From JANYIP01 sp031394045 (GTDB lineage Bacteria; Actinomycetota; Actinomycetes; Prado026): 46,643 nt of DNA. Shown one piece after another: positions 42,010-46,643 of the stretch. The stretch spans positions 1-46,643 of the forward strand of contig JANMWN010000231.1 of the NCBI GenBank assembly GCA_031394045.1. Direction: 5' to 3'. How positions within the stretch are numbered: the stretch's first letter is position 1; each line of letters starts with the position of its first letter. Under the pieces are notes generated by a model, which was not told where the DNA came from, did no database searches, and worked only from the letters and a program-made list of their open reading frames with translations. The position numbers and the translations under genes are program-made.

Positions 42010-43164
42010 ACGTCAGTAACGCGTTCAAGGCGTTGGTGCTGGGCCGGATCATCGAGCCGACCAGCAAGATCGACACCTTGAGGGTACTGGCCGAGGTCGG
42101 CGTGAAGGCCCCGTCTCCCGCGACGGTCACGCGCTGCCTGAAGAGGGTGGTGGGGCGCGATTACCGCGGCACGATCAGCGACGCCTGCTACGCCCACGCC
42201 ACGACCTCCACGTCGCTGGCCATGGTCTTGTACGACGTCACGACGTTGTACTTCGAGACTGACAAGGAAGACGGCCTGCGCAAGGTCGGGATGAGCAAGG
42301 AACGGCGGGTCGACCCGCAGGTCACCGTCGGATTGCTCTGTGACACCACGGGATTCCCGCTCGACCTCCATATGTTCGAGGGGAACAAGGCCGAGACGAA
42401 GACCCTCATCCCCGGTGATGAGCGCGTTCCGCGAGCGTCACGGGGTGCGCGGACATCGGCGTCGTGGCCGACGCCGGGATGCTGTCCGCGGCCAACCTGC
42501 TCGCCCTGGAGGACGTCGGGTTCACTTCCGGACCAAGGGCAACGCGTTCACCGACGGGCAGTGCCTGGAGACGACTCGGCCCATGGGCGTCGGGAAGGCC
42601 GCCCGGGAGCGGCGGGTGGTCTATCAGTACAAGTTCAAACGGTCCCAGCGCGACAACCGCGCGATCAACGCGATGATCGCTCGGGCCGAGAAGGTCGCCG
42701 ACGGGTCACGCCCGATGAAGAGGGACCGGTTCGTCACGATCGAGGGCGCCACCAAGGGCGTCGACTGGGACCTCGTCGAACGGGCCCGGTACCTGGCCGG
42801 GCTGAAGGGCTACGTGACCAACATCCCCGCGACGGACCTCGGCGGGCAGGCCGTCATCGACGCCTACCACGACCTCTACCAGGTCGAACGGTCCTTCCGG
42901 ATGACCAAGTCCGACCTCGCCGCCCGCCCGATCTTCCACCACAAGCGCGACTCCATCCAGGCCCACCTGACCATCGGCTTCACCGCCCTCGCAATGGCCC
43001 GCGAGGCCCAACACCGAACGGGACTGAGCATCAAGAAGATCCTCACCACGCTAAGGCCCCTGCGAGCTGCCGTCCTCGCCGTCGGAGACCAGACCACCAC
43101 CGCCCGCCCCCACATTTCCACCGAGGTCCAAGCCCTCCTCACCCAACTCCAGGGTGGTCACTAA
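42010..43164 (+). pseudogene. Decayed IS1634-like transposase
   Basis: Transposase sequence is spread over at least three frames: NAFKALVLGRIIEPTSKIDTL through FEGNKAETKTLIPG (frame 1), then VVADAGMLSAANLLALEDVG in another frame (about 42460-42530), then RTKGNAFTDGQ to LTQLQGGH in a third. Parts match IS1634-type transposases, including YHDLYQVERSFRMTKSDLAARPIFHH with catalytic Glu. The N-terminal 130 residues are gone, with an in-frame stop just before. No inverted repeats found. Inactive. Confidence 0.8.
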
Positions 43165-43342
43165 ACCGAGCGAAGTCAGGTCAGGCTTGAGTCGCTAGCT
43201 CACTAGCCCAGACCCAGGCCGCGCTGTCGACGGGCTCGTGGACGATTCGACGGCAGCGTGCCATACGGCCACATGGCTCGACGTAGGCCCAATTTTCTCA
43301 TCACTGGCCGCTAGACCGCACAGAAGCGGTGGTGTTCAGGCG
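43165..43342. other. Short intergenic stretch
   Basis: Short gap between the transposase remnant and the end of a minus-strand gene. No repeat or stem-loop that I trust. Confidence 0.4.
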
Positions 43343-43954
43343 CTACTTGACGGGAACTTCCGGCGCCTTGCACGTAGCAAAGGTCTGCAACCACATGCCA
43401 GTGATTGCATCGACAATGCCAACGTCAACACAATTGGAGTAGTCGCCGCCATCTACCGATGCGCGCGGAGTTGCACCGTTCATTGTGCCGTGACCGGGCA
43501 TTGGCTTCTTGAGCGGATAGGTCACGACCCAGGTCAGCATATTCTGCCTGCTCAGGGTGACCGATTCGTCGTCGTTCATTTTGCCCTGAACATCGTTGTA
43601 GTAGATCGCCAGCGTCGTGGTCACTAGGCCGCTGAGATCCTCTACCGCCGGGGTTGGCACGCCCTTTTCTAGGGCGGCTCGGGCTTCATCCCCGGTAAGC
43701 ACGGCGGCAGCGCTACGGTCATCGGTTGCGGGCTCGAGCCGGATACCCACGTTCGTAAAGTGCTCCGTTCCCGAAACCGGGTCAGCCAGCGTGAGATCGG
43801 AACGTAGCGGGCCCGTAGCAGTGGCCGACTTGTCAATCGCCTCGCGTGACGGTCCCCCGACGCCCGCGCCGGCAGCGCTACCCGATCCAACGACGAGCGC
43901 CATGAGTGACGCTGCCACGCCGCCGAGGACTAGGACCACAACTGACCTTTTCAC
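43343..43954 (-). CDS. Exported orphan protein of 203 residues
   Basis: The GTG at 43954 has GAGGA upstream. The signal peptide is KRSVVVLVLGGVAASLMALVV... cleaved near SAAGAG. The mature part has no known family; it has a pair of Cys near the end (NCVDVGI and ATCKAPE) and the segment TTLAIYYNDVQGKMNDDESV. Codons use more A/T endings than the core genes. It follows the next upstream gene by 11 bp, so both form an operon. It may be an exported partner of that gene's product. Confidence 0.65.
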   Translation of the reverse strand: MKRSVVVLVLGGVAASLMALVVGSGSAAGAGVGGPSREAIDKSATATGPLRSDLTLADPVSGTEHFTNVGIRLEPATDDRSAAAVLTGDEARAALEKGVPTPAVEDLSGLVTTTLAIYYNDVQGKMNDDESVTLSRQNMLTWVVTYPLKKPMPGHGTMNGATPRASVDGGDYSNCVDVGIVDAITGMWLQTFATCKAPEVPVK

Positions 43955-43965
43955 GGAAATCCTCA

Positions 43966-44751
43966 CTAGTTGGTAAAGATGCTCCAAGAACCGCAGCCAT
44001 GATTTGCCGAGCCATTCATCCCGTATCGGAAGTACAAGGGGTTGTCGCCAACAAGCAAGCTGCAAGGTGCCAGCTCCCACCCGTTGTCACTGTAGCGTTG
44101 CCCTTTGACCCCGGAGATAACCGTAGCTACCCCACCGGTCGAGAGCCCAGGGATATTTGTTTGCCCGTACCCGGTCTCGCCCGAAACGTCATATCCCCAG
44201 TTTGTGGTACCGGGATAGTCCCAATCGACCTCGCCACTCCAAGTGGTATTGGCAATTCGAGTGGTATCGTAGTTTAGGCTGAAGCAATAGCCGCACGCTG
44301 AGGTGGAATTGACCTGAAATAGATGGCTCGACCCAACCACAAGCCCCGATCCTCCGGGGTTGTAGTATTGAGACACTCTCTGCGTATTCGGATTCGTGAC
44401 CGGATCAACTGTGCTGTATTCGTAGTAGATGTGCGGGGAATGCGTGGCATCTTGATTGAATCCGATTTGTGCCCATCCCTCGCCGACATAGGGACCGAAG
44501 ACTCCGACGTACACATAGCTGTCGTTCTTGGTCCCTGGCGCCGGGTTGGTACATATCTGTGTTGCATTCTCGATCCTCATCGTGGCTGCCCAGCCCATGT
44601 AGGCTCCATAGCCACTGTTGATCTGCGCAAACTGTCCATCGTGGTAGCCGAAGTATGAACCACACGCAACGGCGAGGGCTGGAGACGCCCCGACCCCTAC
44701 TCCGAGGATTGCCATGGCGCCGACGATGAGTGCTGACCACGTACGCCGCAT
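43966..44751 (-). CDS. Exported Cys/Tyr/Gly-rich protein of 261 residues
   Basis: A signal peptide (1-27, ending ASPALAVA) precedes CGSYFGYHDGQFAQINSGYG, EGWAQIGFNQD, HIYYEYSTVDP and a C-terminal NHGCGSWSIF. The many aromatic and Gly residues suggest a beta-sandwich secreted protein. No family recognised. GC is visibly lower than in the first 40 kb, in line with recent transfer. First gene of the two-gene operon. Confidence 0.65.
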   Translation of the reverse strand: MRRTWSALIVGAMAILGVGVGASPALAVACGSYFGYHDGQFAQINSGYGAYMGWAATMRIENATQICTNPAPGTKNDSYVYVGVFGPYVGEGWAQIGFNQDATHSPHIYYEYSTVDPVTNPNTQRVSQYYNPGGSGLVVGSSHLFQVNSTSACGYCFSLNYDTTRIANTTWSGEVDWDYPGTTNWGYDVSGETGYGQTNIPGLSTGGVATVISGVKGQRYSDNGWELAPCSLLVGDNPLYFRYGMNGSANHGCGSWSIFTN

Positions 44752-45119
44752 GTGCGCCCCAAAGCGTCGAGAGTGTTGCCCGCACCTAACCAGCCGTCAG
44801 GCGCGCTGTCAACCGTGCAGCATCAAGCCGGGCTCGAGCATCGCAGGCGCCAGACGATCAGGATTCCTGTCGGTCGCAGCAGAAGGACGCATCTGCCTCA
44901 GCCCGACAGCCCCATGGCCCGCAGCTCAACGCTGGTCGGACCGTCCGACGACTCAGCAGGGTCGTTGTGGCCGACGGATTGATGCTAGCCAAACGGCGTC
45001 GGTCAATGCGCGGAAGGCGCCGACCAGCCGTGCGGTACCAGGAACTGCCGCACAAACCCAACTGGCTGCTCGCTAAGGGCGGCTATCCCGGAAATGCAGT
45101 AGCTACCCCCGCGCGCGAC
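44752..45119. other. Gene-free interval left of the IS5-family element
   Basis: No frame here has a convincing start, codon bias or family resemblance on either strand. It should hold the promoter of the secreted pair. No array, RNA gene or strong stem-loop seen. Confidence 0.45.
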
Positions 45120-45121
45120 TA

Positions 45122-46104
45122 GGGCGTGTCTCGGAAGTCATGAGAGCCAGAGCAGGATCGCGGCTAGGACAACGCCGCCTCGGTAGACGAGGGCGTGCTT
45201 GTCGTAGCGGGTCGCGATGCCGCGCCAGTTCTTGAACTGGTTGAAGGCGCGTTCTACGACGTTGCGGTTCTTGTAGTCCTCGGCGTTGAACGCGACGGGC
45301 CGGCCGCCCTTGGAGCCCTTGTTCTTGCGGTGCCGGACCTGGTCGGAGGGCTCGGGGATCACCGCTTCGACGCCCCGGGCCCGCAAGTGTGCCCGGGGCG
45401 CCCGTGCGGAGTAGGCCTTGTCCGCACGCAGCGCCTCGGGTGTAGTTCGCGGCCGTCCAGGTCCCACCCGTGGCACGCGCAGCTCCGCGAGAAGCCTTGA
45501 TAGCGCTGGGGAGTCGTTGGCCTGACCCGGCGTGACCGCGATGACCAACGGCAAACCACGTCCATCGACCAGCGCGTGGGTCATGGTCGTCAAGCCGCCG
45601 CGCGAACGCCCGATAGCGTGATCGCCCGGTTCGTCCCTTCTGTCCGGGCGAAGCCGCGGATCTTTGTCATTCGACCGAGCCCCCCGTATGCGACGTCGGC
45701 GTCAACGACGACCTCGCAGCGGTCGCACCATGCTGGTGCACCCGCGCGCTCGTCGAGTCGACACTGAGGCGCCAGTCGATCTGTCCGGCCGCGTCGGCCT
45801 GGACCTGCAACGCGGACAAGACCTTGTCCCAAGGTGCCGTCGATCCAGAACCGGTGATGCCGCTTCCACACCGTCTGCCACGGACCGAACTCGGCAGGAA
45901 GGTCCCGCCAGGCCACACCGGTGCGGTAGCGGTAGATCGCACCCTCCACCAGGCTCCGATGCGCACGCATCGGCCTGCCCATCGCACCCTTCACCGGCGG
46001 GAGCACCGGCTCAATCCGAGCCCATATCTCATCACTGAGCACCGCTGTCCGAGTCATATCCCCAGCATCAAGCCTCAGCCCCGCTCAACATTGGAGACAC
46101 GCCC
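45122..46104 (-). mobile_element. IS5-family insertion sequence with terminal inverted repeats
   Basis: The 983-bp element has 11-bp perfect ends: GGGCGTGTCTC (45122-45132) and its reverse complement (46094-46104). Both ends are flanked by TA within a CTAG-like context, as in the target-site duplication of IS427-type IS5 elements. It carries one transposase region on the minus strand. Structurally complete, but the transposase is broken. Confidence 0.85.
45138..46057 (-). pseudogene. IS5-family transposase, disrupted by two frame changes
   Basis: The product starts TRTAVLSDEIWARIEPVLPP and runs to RFWIDGT. It then needs a +1 step near 45832 to read WDKVLSALQVQADAAGQIDW and the first DDE Asp (SVDSTSARVHQHG). 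A second +1 step near 45640 gives DEPGDHAIGRSRGGLTT, HALVDGRGLPLVI, DKAYSARAPR and YKNRNVVERAFNQFK with the catalytic Glu. IS427-type elements normally use one programmed -1 step. At the first site an extra T (ACCTTGG where ACCTGG is expected) looks like a mutation. Confidence 0.75.
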
Positions 46105-46263
46105 TAGATCCGTTCGGAAGCTGCTTGGTCGGGCCGCCGTCCGAGACACACGGTGCCGTCGTTACGGCGCCCATCTCCGGCCATCACGAGCAACGGTGGA
46201 AGCGGAGGTGGTCATCGACGAAGCCGGGTCGGTTCCACCCCACGCCACGTAGTCCGTCCTGAT
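46105..46263. other. Short intergenic stretch right of the IS
   Basis: Contains only the target-site side of the IS and the 3' flank of the protease gene. Nothing supported. Confidence 0.4.
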
Positions 46264-46643
46264 TCAAGGTCCAAGCAGAATAGTTACCGGCATAGCGGAC
46301 TGCGCCAAGTACAGAAAGCTGCCGACCACGTCTGTTCCCGAGCCAGGGCTGGCGCAAGAATTATGGGCCGCGCCGACAATACCGATGGCGTAGTTATTTC
46401 CCGGATCGAAGATTGGGCTTCCGGAATCGCCTCCATGTCCGCAAGCATCATACTTGACCTGGTGGGTCAGCGTGACCGGCGAGCCAGTGTATGGAACAAG
46501 CCATGGGTCTGGGCCGAAAGTGAAGGTTCCATCGGCAACTAGGACATTCCCGCACTGGATTCCGGAATATGCACCAGCGTCGCAGATGAATTGCCCGGTG
46601 ATCAAGTAGCCCGAGCCGGTGATCCCCGGGACCGGCGTCGGAG
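46264..46643 (-). CDS. C-terminal part of a trypsin-like serine protease (5' end outside window)
   Basis: The frame is open to the window edge. It encodes GITGSGYLITGQFICDAG, a Cys-rich body and CGHGGDSGSPIF, where GDSGSP contains the catalytic Ser of the S1 family. It then reads YAIGIVGAAHNSC and ends with LAQSAMPVTILLG. His and Asp of the triad would be upstream and are not seen. The protein is probably exported. Base use resembles the other accessory secreted genes at 43.3-44.8 kb. Confidence 0.8.
   Translation of the reverse strand, partial: PTPVPGITGSGYLITGQFICDAGAYSGIQCGNVLVADGTFTFGPDPWLVPYTGSPVTLTHQVKYDACGHGGDSGSPIFDPGNNYAIGIVGAAHNSCASPGSGTDVVGSFLYLAQSAMPVTILLGP

Overview
The window is high-GC, densely packed DNA with many GTG starts, short stop/start overlaps and actinobacterial families (LuxR-type ATPases, WS/DGAT acyltransferase, DUF916-type surface protein, PHO-box-like promoters). 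It looks like an actinomycete chromosome, perhaps a Nocardioidaceae or Propionibacteriales type, but the genus cannot be fixed from sequence alone.

Region 1 (1-18.4 kb) starts with the end of a GtrA-domain glycosyltransferase. After it comes a block read entirely on the minus strand that combines phosphate uptake with the cell surface. One translationally coupled run encodes a secreted GH26-like glycosidase, PstB, a small YegP-like protein, PstC, PstA, a membrane-anchored PstS, an 893-residue anchored protein with a PstS-like part, and a sortase-fold protein that has lost its catalytic His and Cys. Downstream lie another secreted PstS-like protein, a WxL-like surface protein with Ig-like domains, a DUF916-type membrane-anchored partner, and two more secreted proteins. 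Three of the secreted proteins share one N-terminal domain. Four transcription units in this block carry 11-nt-phased GTTCA repeats that resemble PhoP (PHO) boxes, so I read the whole block as one phosphate-starvation surface regulon. This is the most interesting part of the window.

Region 2 (18.5-27 kb) holds a GlxA-type regulator, a GcvT-family protein, an EamA transporter, a flavin electron-transfer set (ApbE, a membrane ferric-reductase-like flavoprotein and an FMN-binding protein), and two secreted proteins, one with a collagen-like stretch. Region 3 (27-36 kb) holds two LuxR regulators, a DUF4242 protein, a large unknown protein and an MFS transporter fused to a cyclic-nucleotide-binding domain. 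Region 4 (36-40 kb) is a lipid-type locus (WS/DGAT, SRPBCC, phasin-like, SOUL haem protein) with two neighbouring broken genes: an alpha/beta hydrolase and a GMC-type oxidoreductase.

Region 5 (40.2-46.6 kb) is accessory DNA. It has a VapBC-like and a RelBE-like toxin-antitoxin pair, short direct repeats, a 3' fragment of tRNA-Ser that looks like an attachment-site scar, a decayed IS1634-like transposase, two secreted orphans of lower GC, a structurally complete IS5-family element with a disrupted transposase, and the end of a trypsin-like protease that runs out of the window. The tRNA fragment suggests that everything to its right belongs to an integrated island.
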